Origin: Armillaria gallica
Lineage: Eukaryota; Basidiomycota; Agaricomycetes; Agaricales; Physalacriaceae
Assembly: GCA_037576215.1 (NCBI GenBank)
Contig: JBANDB010000002.1
Location: 7,006,001 to 7,070,000 of the forward strand
DNA length: 64,000 bases
Direction of reading: 5' to 3'
Shown here piece by piece: positions 10,277-22,905 of the stretch. The notes below the pieces were generated by a model. It was not told the origin of the DNA. It saw nothing but the letters and a program-made list of their open reading frames with translations, and searched no databases. A program made the position numbers and the translations under genes. Numbering within the stretch: the first letter of the stretch is position 1; the number at the start of each line of letters is the position of its first letter.

Positions 10277-11920
10277 GCGCCAAGAATCAAGTACTAGCCA
10301 CCGTATTCTCGCTATCAAGATTTTAGTATAATATAATCAGTATATTGTGATTTTTCCTTCAATGAGAGATCATAGAAGCGTTCACCAAGCACATACTGCC
10401 TGTTCACGCGCTCCTGAGAGATATCGAAGTCCTTGACATGGGAGAACCCCCTTCTCACGGATGGCAGCATCGATGAGGGTCTTTGCAAGCGCCTTGCGGT
10501 CCGTGATCAAGAATGTGTTTTGGCGGCATGCACACGGGTATGAGAGTTTGGCGGGGTGTTCCATCCTATTTAGAGTGTAAAGTTGCTGTGAAAGATTCGA
10601 AAATGTAGTCCTAAAAATTTCGTGGAGAGAATTCGAGCAATCCGGCATTCCGGCATGCTGAGTAAGGAATTGATTCAAAAGAAATTCAGAATAAGCGTAG
10701 TTTAGTATAAATAGAGGAAGTCAATGGGCAAACTCCTCAGGAGTTTGTAACCCAAAGACTATAGGTCTTACAAGCATTGTACTGAGGTACAGCCTTATCT
10801 ACAACAGTGACTTTCAGTGCAATTTTTATATATAGCGAAAACAGGACAATGGACGAAGGCAAGCGTTGAATGCCAAATCGGGACTGTTTGCCCAATGGCT
10901 GTGCAGGTAAGCATTCGCCACATTGTCTCCGGTCTTCGACAGCTAGGTAATACGACTCAAATCATCGGAGAGCGGTTTTTATACGTGTTTCTATCTTGCT
11001 CATTACGCTTGGTGAGCTACAATCTTCGATTCTCCGCTTATTTTCATCTCAGCGGTTATCGGTACATCAAGATTTGTCCAGTTCGCAAGGCCGTTTTTCA
11101 GTCACCGAGGCCCGTGGCGAGTGATATCTCCCTCCTAGACGACTTATTCGATACCGACGGGCGGCGCACACAGCACGTCAACCAACCTGACGTGCATGCA
11201 GTTCTAAGAGTGACCTTGGTGAGTACCTTTTTGAATTCACTGTCGCGCTGTCTTATCTGTACACTAGCTTCTGCCGCTTCATATTTCACCTTCGCACCGA
11301 TGATGCTCTCGATGCTCCTCTTGCCCTCCCAAGGATCCTCCCCAAAAATTCGAACCTTTTTCTTTTTCTCACGCACCCGGCATGTCGCTTGGTCTTGCGT
11401 ATGCTATGGACGACGGGATAGGTACGGGCACTGTGCTGAGGAGGGATGTAGAGTTTCTGCGAGGGAGGATACGGTGTGCAGATATTCAATCACATGTTAG
11501 ACCCTCCTCCCTCTATGCACCTTCGCGTACCAGCCAGCCGCCATTTGGTACGGCAATTTCCTCTTTACAGTTCCTCATTAACGCGCCCACGAAGATCTTA
11601 CGGCGCCAGGACTTGCTGTCGATGGAGCCGTGGATAGGGCAGAAGTATCAGGCATTCAAACGGGAGAGGAGGATACGCGTGGTCCGTGGATTACCGACCG
11701 AGATGACCTATCTTCTTCCGTCGAGCAAGCCGTCGATTTACGATGGAGAAGAAGGCGCGGATTCTGCTGATCATCACCGAATCCTCCTTACCGCCTTCCC
11801 TCACCCGCGGCTATCCACTGTCACATACGCCAAGACGAAAGATTGAAATACCAAGGCTACATTGTCGATATGATGGCCACGGGAAGGAGAAATTTTGCGT
11901 CGACGCCATGTGTCGACGTC
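10277..11920. other. No supported gene
   Basis: Several short frames on both strands, none with a recognisable protein. The most coding-like pieces are on the minus strand at 10382-10590 (contains HPAKLSYPCACRQNTFLITD, with two conflicting frames downstream) and at 11098-11376 (contains GEDPWEGKRSIESIIGAKVK). I could not build either into a gene. Confidence 0.35.
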
Positions 11921-12350
11921 CGGCGAGCAAGGAGATGGTGTTGTTGAGATAGTGACACTTCAGAAAGCATGGAGCTTGAGGATGCGCAGGTGCAAGGTAC
12001 GCCAATGTCATGTCGACGAGTAACTTCTTGATCACTCATTGTTTGTGTCCAGCTGTCTGACCCGAGAACGATGTCCTCATCACTGCAACGATCTACGCGC
12101 TGCCACAATGTATCGATGTCCGGCGAGCGAGGTCATGGCGTCGAGATGGCAACGGATCTCTGGGAAGCATGGAGTTCGTATGAGGTAGAAGACGTGGAGC
12201 ACAAGGTATGTGTCTGCAACGTCAGTAACTGCTTTTGTGGCTAACATTTGTTTGCAGATTCGAAGTCAGACGTCGAAGACTCTGGACGACAATTTTGCGC
12301 TGACGAAACGTGTACACATGCGGCGAGCAAGGGCGCGCGCTCGGGATGGC
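11921..12350 (+). repeat. Degenerate tandem repeat, 200-bp period
   Basis: The core CGGCGAGC occurs at 11921, 12121 and 12321, exactly 200 bp apart. Between the first two, further aligned landmarks recur: 'aagcatggag' about 50 bases in, a donor-like 'caaggta(c/t)g' about 75 bases in, 'agtaac', and an acceptor-like 'tttgtgtccag' / 'tttgtttgcag' about 130 bases in. Each unit therefore looks like the same exon-intron segment copied in tandem and then diverged. No product is recognised. The third unit is only seen over its first part. Confidence 0.65.
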
Positions 12351-13529
12351 GTAACACTACCTATCTACCTAACTTATACGCGGGGTAACGGCCTATATAT
12401 CTTGCGACGCCTTCTACGGAAAATCACTTGGAAGTAGGGAAACGGTATGTATCCCTACGGTGTTCTTTTCTCTTGTTCTGTGCTAACTACTATTCTGTTT
12501 AGCCCCCGGGTGCAATCTTGTTTTCTTTCTATGAGATTCCGTTCCCATCAGCCGCAATATTAACTTGCGAAGCATTTTTAGACTCGCGTCGACCCTGCAA
12601 GAATCTCAACGAGGAGTCAACCACGGGACGCCTTCCTCCACCCCCCTCCCCCGTTGAACCCGTCGCGGCCGATTAAATAGCCGCCGTTCGTTGAGGGCGA
12701 CTCGGGGTTGTTGGATGGCGTCGTGTGTTTGAAGCGTTTGGAGCGCTAGGATGCACACGAGGTAAGCTGAAATTCTTCGCTGAAAAGACATAGTACTGGC
12801 TTGCTTCTATTCTCGCGAATCATGAAAATCAAAAGGTAGGTGCTAAGATTACGGTTACGCTCACCATCTCAGAGTGAGTCTCATCGCACAAACGCGACGA
12901 GGCTCCCTCCCTTCTTTTTTTAATGACATTTTTGGCCCATGCACGGCAAGAGTCGGTCGTCTGTTGGATTGATTCCAACGGAAGACTACGCTTGGCCGGG
13001 GCACGAACGGGAGGATGCCCCCTCCCGTCATCCTCTCGTTTGTGCGTTTGACAAATACTTTCTGGACGGGGAGAGTACGATCCTACGAGCTCTGACCTGT
13101 GCGGACTTAGGCTGTTTCAGATGCCCTAACCGTGGTATATTTGTGTGTTAGGAAAATCTTCGGGTTAATTTCTTCCACTCGATCCTCTTCTCTTAGTTAC
13201 ATCGTGTACGCTACTAGTATCAATATACACTTTCTGCGTTCTATTCTGCTGCCGTGCCACTCCTCGTCGAGAAATCTTGCTTTCCGTCGTTGATTACACT
13301 ACCACTGACTGATTGGGATAACTCACACAGAAGTTACTACGCCAGTTTCGATTGGTTGTTACGAAAATTGTGAACTTTTTGCTTATCATTCTTCTGTGAC
13401 AGTGCCGGCCCGCATAGTACAGAAGGAAGGAAGGAAATTTTATTAGTCGTCTAGTATGGAGCTGGATAATTTTGGTCGGGTTTTCAATCAGGATCCCGAT
13501 TCAATATGATTTGAGAAAGAACAACCGAG
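12351..13529. other. No supported gene
   Basis: Only short frames of no recognisable type. The last few hundred bases lead into kinase copy B and resemble an upstream region, with no clear promoter element. Confidence 0.4.
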
Positions 13530-14427
13530 ATGTCAACCTCAAAGGCAGTCCCTCACCTGGAGAGCACATACTTTCCCGGAGCCTCTCTGCAGCTGTATCC
13601 TCATCCGCTTCCAGATTGTCCTGAAAGTGACGAGGGATCCTACGCGAAGGATGCGTTGGTCATGACCCAGATTGCAGATCGCCTGGACGCCTCCATAGCC
13701 CGTAGTGTTCCCATTCCTCCTAGGACCGCTAATGTTTCCATTGTCCTCGATAAGCGGCTTCTCTGCAGCGTTGAACGTATTGCCCATGTCTGAACAGCTC
13801 ATGTCCGAGTCCGCGATCCTTCGCCAAACGCCACGTACCCATCGACCATAGTCGCAAAAATCTATGATCCCGTTTATTTTGGAGAGGCGGAGTTCTTTGA
13901 TCTCTTCGGCCTCCTCTATTTAATATTTATTCGTCTCGCGGGAGACGCAGGCATACCAACGTCTAAAGCGTGTTTACGGCATGAAGGCTCCGCGTTTCTA
14001 TGGCCATTTTGTAGTTCACCTGCCCGCTCAGTGCGATAGAACTGTCAACGTCATCTTGTTGGAATACATCCATGGCAAGGTCATACGATACCTTGTTCCT
14101 CGGGAGAAGGCGGGTGCGCTGTGTAGCACGCACAAGGACGCCCTCGTCGACGCAGCTCTCCGGCTTTTCTACGACATCTATGCATTGGGGGTTGCACAGC
14201 GGGATATGCAGCCCAGAAACGTGATATTACGTCCTAGGCGTAAAGACGGGCCATTCTGCTCGACGAAAGGATGCCCGTTACGCTACGAGGCGGATGCTGA
14301 GAATACGCAGATGGTACTGGTGGATTTCGAAATGGTGGAATTCCCAGAGCCGGATAGCGAGTTCAGTAATCCTGTGACCCAGAGGACCTATGTCGACGGT
14401 TCAAAGCCATCCTGGTATCAATATTGA
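13530..14427 (+). pseudogene. Kinase-like protein, broken copy B
   Basis: The start (MSTSKAVPHLESTYFPG) and end (VTQRTYVDGSKPSWYQY) match copy A closely. At 13791-13793 a TGA replaces the Trp codon of copy A (VERIAHV-stop instead of VERIAHVW). Downstream, between about 13796 and 13980, small insertions change the frame around the lysine strand (the FVSRET region carries extra bases and an in-frame stop). The C-terminal half from 13981 is open and keeps VAQRDMQPRNVIL and LVDFEMVEF. No full kinase can be made without readthrough and frame correction. A fragment of the caspase-like gene follows on the same strand. Confidence 0.85.
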
Positions 14428-14771
14428 TTGGCAAACATGATGGCTTGATCGGTTGTATCCTCCTTGTACTACAATGATTATCCACAACTCATCTTCAATT
14501 TCCTTGCAAGAATGAGGGTACGAAATTGATTCCAGTTCGTTTCATTTTCGAGGGTTATCTTATTACTGAGTCAAACAGGGAAATCAAAAGTATGTAGTGG
14601 TGTGAATGCCCGCTCGGCGGCTGTGCCGCACTTCATCACTAAACTGTTAGTACCTTGACCCCGTACTACAGTGTCGGAAGCTGGCCTTTAACCTGCCATC
14701 AGCGTCAAATTCGTAGTTGTATCTCTGCCGTGGCCCGTCAGATATACCTTGATCTTCTTCCAAATTGCAGC

Positions 14772-14952
14772 GATGATTTTCATGGTGTTTTCACGTATTC
14801 TCAGCACTCAGATGCTGCATTCTTCGGTCTGAAGACCTGCCAAAACGCCAGCGCACACTGACGTCCAGTTGACAAAGCTAATTTCGTGTTACGAAACACA
14901 GGTTTTCATTGGGAGTTACCACAAGGACACGCGAATCTGATTTCAGGACTAA
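14772..14952 (+). pseudogene. Caspase-like gene 3' fragment B
   Basis: This stretch aligns by eye with the last about 180 bases of the caspase-like gene at 1877-2665: 'catggtgttttcac', 'ttcggtc', 'gacctgccaaaacg', 'gttttcattgggagtt' and a terminal 'tcaggactaa' stop are all recognisable, with many small changes and frame breaks. The N-terminal and catalytic parts are absent. It sits between kinase copy B and the 3' end of the first acyl-CoA synthetase. Confidence 0.8.
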
Positions 14953-15088
14953 AGATATTTGAATGAATCATCAGTCTTTGTATTGGTAAGTTCTGTGCTT
15001 GCCTGACTTCGCTAAGATTCAAGTGGTATTATATTCGAGCGAACGGCTCCGTACCATTCTAGCACTGTGCAGCTTTGGGAAATCCATC

Positions 15089-17856
15089 CTATTCTTTCCT
15101 CGACCTCCTCGTCCACTCCCTTTGGGCTACGTCTCGTAACGGCGCTTTAATAATCTTTCCTGAGCTGGACGTGTGATCTACAGCTCAATCTTAGAGACAA
15201 AACATCACCAGTTAAGCAATATAAGTAGTACTCACCGAAACCACGATCATAGAAGATAATTATCACTGGAACGGCAAATGCAGGTAACCTTCCCAGAAGA
15301 TTCACAACGATGAGAGCCTAAAGAGTAAGAACACTTACAGTTTCTCTGCAGTCGCTTTGAGTTTCTCTTCATCGACTATTCCGGCATATCCAGGCTTGAG
15401 CGTAACGAATGCGACAGGCAACTCCCCTACATGTTCGTCAGCTACGCCAACTACGGCTGCTTCCAATACACCCGGTTCGGTGTACAGTGCGTTCTCGACG
15501 AAAACAGAATCCTATGAATTCGTTTATTACTGAGAGATGTAGTGGCGTACTCCAATGGAACTCACAACGTTATAACCATCTCTAATGATGATGTCTTTGA
15601 TCCTGTCTGTGATGTAAACATAACCGTCCTCGTCCATTCGTCCCAGATCACCGGTTATCAGCCATCCGTCTCTAGTGATGACCTACATCGAAGTTCAGTA
15701 ACCGCAGACACCTGTAAATAAAGGATCGCACCTGATCAGTAGCAGCTGTGATGTCGTCCCTGGATGTAAGCCTGTCTACCAGTGAAATAAACGACCTCCA
15801 GACCAACCTTTATCTCCATAATATCCCTTCATTACATTCGGACCACGAAGCCAAATCTCTCCCACTGTTCCAGGCAAGACTTTGACGCCGTCCTTCATTA
15901 TCAGAATCTCGCCGACGGGATACACCATACCGCTACAATCAAAGCAGCTTAGATATAAGAGAAAGAGAAAAGGACAGACTCACCAACTATCTGGCCTCGC
16001 ATCGTAATCTGGTCCGCCTGGAAGGAGATCAGGAAGGTGCCGTTTAGGAAAGAATCTTCTCACCGAAGCCTACTGCGCTCGCGTTTGTCTCAGTTAGACC
16101 ATATGATTGGAACCTACAATTTAGCGCCGGTCGGTGCCGATTACTGGAGTGATTGGGATGCACTCACATGTTGGCAAGAGGAAATTCCTCCTTGAACCTT
16201 TGAAGGTGGGACGCCGCAATGGGCGTACCTCCATATATTATGCGTTTTATCAATGTTCTTGATATCGTGCTCTCAGCGAACTCGCTAATCATCGAGGGCA
16301 TGCTGCGACAAGGTTGATTAATGTGGACAAAGAAAAATAAAAAACGAACCCGCTCAGTTGAGTGATATTTTCCGTTCTACACAGTCTAGGATGGAACACT
16401 AATTAGTTACCATGTGCCATGCAGAATGAAATGTATGTAATTACTCTGCAGCTGCAAGTATTGAGTAGGAATGAGAACTCGAAACATTAGCGAAATCGAT
16501 TCTTGCCTTCATGTACATTCCACGCACGTGTTAGAACAACCTTATATCCTTGAAGGGTGCTCATTATCTGAAGATGGGTGAATAATACGTTGTTTCAATG
16601 CCAGTTGCTTGTCTTACAGTCGCGAGAACTGAAGGAGTTTGTGACAGCATCCTTGGAATCAGCAGACCTCCCTGAGGACCCGCACTAGGTGTCGGAACGA
16701 ACGGCTCGCCACGTCGAAGACAATCTCTCCCTATCAATGAACCCGCCTAGTACGATTCATAAGGTCGATGAAATGCTTCGCAGAAAAGAGGACATGCGTT
16801 GAATATGGCAGTCAGTAATGCGCGTTGTGAGCTCAAGACACCCTCTTGAGCAAGCGAAGAAATTAGTACACAGTCGGACTGACCCGACAAAACCTACGTA
16901 CTTGGTAATCCAGTGGTCCCCGACGTGAAAGCAATTGTCGCGTCATCTTCCGGTAAGATTTGAGGATCGTCACTCAGCACATCCCCAGGATCTCTGTTGT
17001 ATCCGGAAAAGACTGCACTCCAAACATCCATACTTTCCCAGTGACCCTTACCCTCGTGATCCTCGAGTACAAGATATCCTGATGCACCAGATGCGAGCTT
17101 AAGCTCAGCGCCAATTGGTTCGACCACGTCGGCTCGCTCAGGGTCGAGAATGATCAATGCGCACTTTGTGAGCGTGATACAGTGTCGGAGCGGCTCCAAT
17201 GGCAGTAGCCTTTTGATAGAATCAAGACACGAATGACGAAAGCATACGGAAGCTGATTTTACATGTTCACGAGAGCGGTGACAGCCCCAAGAAGATCTGT
17301 GTTATGTTGAGATCTCATTCTTAAGATGGAACAAGATGGAGCGCACGGCAGGCCCAAAATACAACCAAGTAATTGGGACAATTTCGAGAACAGATGACTA
17401 CTCGATCACCTGCACTGAGACTGAGTAGCTGGTCGTGCCGACAACGATAGAGTGCCCTTACCTTTCTTAATGCCGTACAAGTCTCTGAAGATAGCGGCAC
17501 ATTTGACTGCCTTCTCTAGTGTCTCCCCGAAGGTGTAACGCTCTCCCTCGTATACTATGTAAGCTTTGTCAGTGTGCTTCCCCGCCGAATGTAGAAAGAA
17601 TAGTCGTAGGGATGGCCAAAGGTTTTTCCAGACCTTCAGGACCCTCCCGTCAATGAGCTATTCGCATTCAGACATTGAACGAGAGTGAAGCAGTACCGAG
17701 TACAGACACGAGTTTCAATTTCAAGCAAGCTTCCTGTCCCTGTCAGTATTCTATCGGCTGGTATTTTCTCGAATTAACATGCAGATGTTCTGGCAATTTG
17801 GCAGTACGCTCACCTTCTTCAATAGAGCAGCGCGGGGTCCATTTCTTACTGTCCAT
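15089..17856 (-). CDS. ANL-superfamily acyl/aryl-CoA synthetase, copy 1
   Basis: ATP-dependent activation of a carboxylic acid to its CoA thioester is the family reaction. About fifteen short introns; exons checked through most of the gene are open. The protein starts [14 protein letters not shown] (a second ATG lies one codon upstream), then [36 protein letters not shown], the AMP/ATP P-loop [45 protein letters not shown] (hinge) and a C-terminal [10 protein letters not shown] with the catalytic Lys, ending RRSRKE. The motif PLFHxTG after [10 protein letters not shown] is replaced by MLSQTPS. One intron has a GC donor (16506-16505). A TATAAG box lies about 35 bases upstream of the start. Closest relative in the window is copy 2. 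Substrate unknown; 4-coumarate-CoA-ligase-like or medium/long-chain are both possible. No signal peptide; likely cytosolic or peroxisomal (no clear SKL end). Confidence 0.85.
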
Positions 17857-17890
17857 CATGATAGATGAGAAACAACAATTTGAAGGGTCA

Positions 17891-17896
17891 CTTATA
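17891..17896 (-). promoter_or_regulatory. TATA box of acyl-CoA synthetase copy 1
   Basis: TATAAG on the minus strand about 35 bases before the start codon, at the same relative place as in copies 2 and 3. Confidence 0.5.
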
Positions 17897-18565
17897 CCTG
17901 GTAGACCGGCTTTATGGGAAACTCGACGAACTGTTAGCTCGGCATGATTTGAAGCCGTTGATCTCGAGAGGTCTAGCCGACACCCTCACGGTCTTCTCGG
18001 GCAAGGACTATTTGTAAATGCACTGATGGGACGCTGATATCGGTGTCAAAAGCAGCTTGTTTCCGAGTGAGTTTACGGGAAGAGAGATTCAGGGAGCGAG
18101 TCACATTCAAGCTGAAGGAAGCACGAGAATCGAAGAGGAAAAGCAAGCGGCGGCGGGTCCGATCAGCGGAGAGATGCCGGTATATGCCGGTATATGCCGA
18201 GAGTTGCCGATTGGTTTTCCAAGACGAGGCGTACTAGTAGGAATGGTACTATCTCAATCTCCAGCATGTTTTCCGCTGTAGATTGAGTTGTTCGTTTAAA
18301 TAACGACTTACTTTTTGCTTCCTGTTTTCAGTTTCTTGGCGCCAAATGCCCGCTGAGTGCTAGTAGTAGCACCGTGCTACTGACACGCCTTCCCTTTCGC
18401 AAGTTAAAGGCCCCTCTGAGATTGTGAGACCTACCTTGTTAACGCATTTGAACATTCAGAATGTGTAAACTCACGACAGGGTTAGGTGGGCGGTCCAAAT
18501 TCACCCATGCCAAGAGAATCATGTTCGTTCCATGGTAATATAAGAGCGATACAAAGCTATTAATT
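17897..18565. other. No supported gene
   Basis: Intergenic DNA between the start of synthetase copy 1 and the 3' end of the OYE pseudogene. A short direct repeat 'tatatgccgg' occurs twice near 18181-18200. Nothing else recognised. Confidence 0.4.
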
Positions 18566-19850
<1,285 letters not shown>

Positions 19851-21050
19851 CTACGCGCAGTCGTGTGAGTAGAAAACGATGGAGAAGGGTAACCAAGTGA
19901 GATAATACTTGGGGACCTTAACGCGCAACCATTTATGTCGATTTCCTGGAATGTTGCCAATGATTTATCAGACAGGCGTTAGTAAGTCCGTTAGTAAGTC
20001 GGACCCTTTGGTAACACCTGGAACGCAACATTGCAGGGTGGCTAAGGTCAACTCCACGACATTGACAAAGAGGGGTTTGCACATCGGCCCACTGCGGGCC
20101 GCCGACCATGGAGGTTTGACCAAGCTCCAGACCTGTAGCCGAGGGGAGATAAGTTGACGATCACGGTTACAGTACTGGAAGAGCTCGGGAAGACAGTACC
20201 TCAGAAACCAACACAAAGTCTGAGTAGCATGCTCCATTTTTTACCGAAGCGAGATTAATCGGGACTTTTGTCTCGTTAAGTACTATTCAACACAAATGGA
20301 CGGACTTGGACTCACGTTCATAAGGAAATACCGTTCAGACGTAGTGATATCCCCCTCCTCATCTACAACCTCTGTCGCCGTCTCCCTTAACACTTTTTGA
20401 GATGCGTGGCTACCTAGACTTCACGAAAAAGACCTTAGAACAACTGAAGTAGTGATACTCGAAGCGCGATCACGGCAGTGGGCCAAACTACGAAGATTGT
20501 GTTTATCAGTGTTAAGCCAGTGTTGGACGAGGTCAAGTTTGATTTTGAATTAACGAGGTAAGGTCGGAAAGATCGGGCCGAGTTTTCACCCCTTCTTTAA
20601 CATGACCTCGATATCGGGATTCAAGACTCTGCCGTACCTTTCTACTAGTCGCTGGACGGTTGAGAAACAGAAAAAAACCGACCAGTGAATTTCAAATTGC
20701 AGCTACCAATTTCTTCATGTAGCCTTCAAACTCGCTTCAATTCATTATTCAAGTCTAAGTATCCTCTTTAACGGTGAGAGAAACTGGTACCGATTGCACA
20801 GGAATCAGAGGCAAGTCTAGCAGAATGGTCTGACATGCTTGGCATTGACTGGCACTCAAAGCTGAGCGATACTACCTCATTGGATACAGAGACAGCCACG
20901 GCGGAGTCACCTAGCGTCGAGCGAGCTTTTGGGACCACTACTTTCAATTTCCTTGTGTAAATCAGCAGGATATCCACGAAAATGAAACGAATCAGAGTTC
21001 ATTTCGTAACTTCGTCGATGGAAGGAAGTTAGAGATGGGCTGTGGATGAA
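19851..21050. other. No supported gene
   Basis: Short frames only. A small direct repeat 'gttagtaagtc' is at about 19977-20000. The part from about 20960 to 21050 is related to the 3' flank of the kinase copies (the 'cgaaaatgaaacgaa' block and 'gggctgtggat'). Confidence 0.4.
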
Positions 21051-22017
21051 TCAGCGGCGCTTTACATATATGAATATATATTTATTGTAATACGAGGGAG
21101 ATACAACCGACCAAGCCAACATGTTGTTCAACCAAGCTTCGTGATACAATGACTTCACATTGTCGACATGGGTCGCCTGGGTGACAGGATTGCTGAACTG
21201 GCTATCAGGCTCTCGGAATCCAGCCACCTCAAAATCTATCATTAACCATCTGCATATCTTCACAATCCGCCTCATAGCGCATCGGGCAACCTTGTGTCGA
21301 GCAGAATGGCCCATCTTTGCGCCTGGGACGTAAAATCACGTTCCTAGGCTGCATGTCTCGCTGTTCGATCCCCAATGCATAGATGTCGAAAAAAAGCCGG
21401 AGGGCCGCATCGATGAGAGTGTCCTTGTGCATGCTACACAGTGCCTCCGCCTTCTCCCGAGGAGCAAGGTCTCGTATGTCCCTGCCATGGATATACTTCA
21501 ACAAGATGACGTTGACAGTTCTATCGTGCTGAGATGGTAGGGGAGCTACAAAATGGTCATAGAAACGCGGAACCTTCGTCCCGTAAAAGCTCTGTAGACG
21601 TTGGTATGCCTGTGTCTCCCGTGAGACGTATAAATCGAGGTGGCTGAAAGGATCATAGTACTGCGCGTCTCCGAAATACACGGGACCATATATTTTTGCG
21701 ACCATGGTCGATGGGTATGTGGCGTTGGGTGAAGAATTGTGGACATGAGCTGTCCAGACATGGGCGATACGTCGGGTACTGCATAGAAGCCGCTTATCGA
21801 GGACGATTGAAACATTAGCAGGCCTGGGAGGAACAGGAACACTGCGAGCTATGGAGGCGTCCAGGCGATCTGCAATCTAGGTCATGACCACTGCACCCTT
21901 CGCGTAGGAGCCCCGTTCATTTACAGGGCAAGCTGGTGGCAGGTGAGAATACAACTGCAGCGAGGCCCCGGAGAAGTAGGTGCTCTCTAGGCTAGGGACT
22001 GCCTTTGAAGTTGACAT
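21051..22017 (-). pseudogene. Kinase-like protein, broken copy C
   Basis: The start MSTSKAVPSLESTYFSG and the body follow copy A, including MVAKIYGPVYFGDAQ, IEQRDMQPRNVIL and MIDFEVAGFREPDSQFSNP. At 21877-21879 the Gln codon of copy A (MTQIT) is TAG. Near 21240-21247 an extra base shifts the frame between MQMV and the DFE strand. The original stop is also lost, so the frame runs on to 21051. The region around 21720-21745 carries extra bases relative to copy A, as does copy B at the same site, so B and C share a common intermediate. Confidence 0.85.
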
Positions 22018-22108
22018 CTCAGTTGTTCAAGTCAATTGCGATCGGGGATCTTTAAATGCTGGAAAATTAGAAATAGCTCCAGCCGTGCCGCTGGTCGGCC
22101 CCCACTAT

Positions 22109-22403
22109 CGTGCTTCAGACAAGCAGATGTCCCATTCTCCGGTTATCATTCAGTTTTGGACCCAGATTGGAGTCAGGATATGAACCCTTTCGTAATGATG
22201 GTGGCGACTCAGGAGAATGGGTATGCGAGAGAGGATATCACGATGTTTTCACAAATTCTCTTCTCCGCACTCTTTGGTCCGACGACCTGCCAGAGCGACC
22301 AACGTACATTGACGTATTATTGGCAATGCAGACGCCGTATTACCAAACACCTGTTATTAATGGGAGTTCCCGTAGGGACATGCAGATCTGGTCTCAGGAC
22401 TAG
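22109..22403 (+). pseudogene. Caspase-like gene 3' fragment C
   Basis: Matches the last third of the caspase-like gene: 'cgtgcttcagacaag', then GYHSVLDPDWSQDMNPFVMM, VATQENGYARED, a short deletion, and DVFTNSLLRTLWSDDLP, PTYIDVLLAMQTP, SSRRDMQIWSQD and a TAG stop at 22401-22403. The deletion after GYARED removes the KGQHGFHG part and changes the frame. The catalytic half is missing. It lies just upstream of kinase copy C in divergent orientation, unlike the convergent arrangement of the whole pair. Confidence 0.85.
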
Positions 22404-22774
22404 AGACATTCAAGTTAATCATTTTTTTTTTGTACTCGTCAGTCCTGGGTTCGCCAAGAATAAAGTTATTGTTTACCTTATATCCAAAGCGTGCGAGCCC
22501 GTACAATAGCGAGAAAACAAAAGCTAGTTCAAGTTGTTCACGCCTTGCTTTGCGAGATCATCGTTAGGAACGATGTCCAGGGTGCACATGTACGCTTTGT
22601 CACCAGTTGTGTTGCATATCTGAATAAAAAACAACGAGGTGCAATTCCTTAATATGAAGCCAAGAACAGATACTAACATGTCTTTTTTGGCTACTGTGAA
22701 CTTAACGGAAGATCTGCTGCACAAATACACTTGACAGCCACTAGTGGATGAGCTTCAGATGTAGACGAGTGATA

Positions 22775-22905
22775 TAACTTGAGAAATTCAAGAGCAGATG
22801 ACTAGTACGTGATCACCTGCATATGAAGCACGGCGCGCGTTCTCGACGACTAGTGTCTAGTTCACGTACCATTTCCTTTTACTCTGAAAGAGATCTCTGA
22901 GGGGC
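22775..22905 (-). pseudogene. Acyl-CoA synthetase exon fragment
   Basis: On the minus strand, FRVKGNG followed by a donor-like gtacgt, an acceptor-like ctgcag, and GD-HVLVICS-stop lie in the same order and spacing as the exon border [10 protein letters not shown] / [10 protein letters not shown] in the four synthetase genes. Nucleotide matches such as 'agagcagatgacta' and 'gatcacctgca' to copy 1 (17385-17415) support homology. The rest of the gene is absent. Confidence 0.5.

Noticed and set aside
10382..10678. Minus-strand frame with HPAKLSYPCACRQNTFLITD, a possible zinc-binding fragment
   Set aside because: Frames conflict downstream, no second exon or cysteine pair fits a known finger; too weak to call.
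10817..11500. 227-codon plus-strand frame
   Set aside because: Uses a non-ATG start, has no domain, and overlaps equally plausible minus-strand frames; probably chance.
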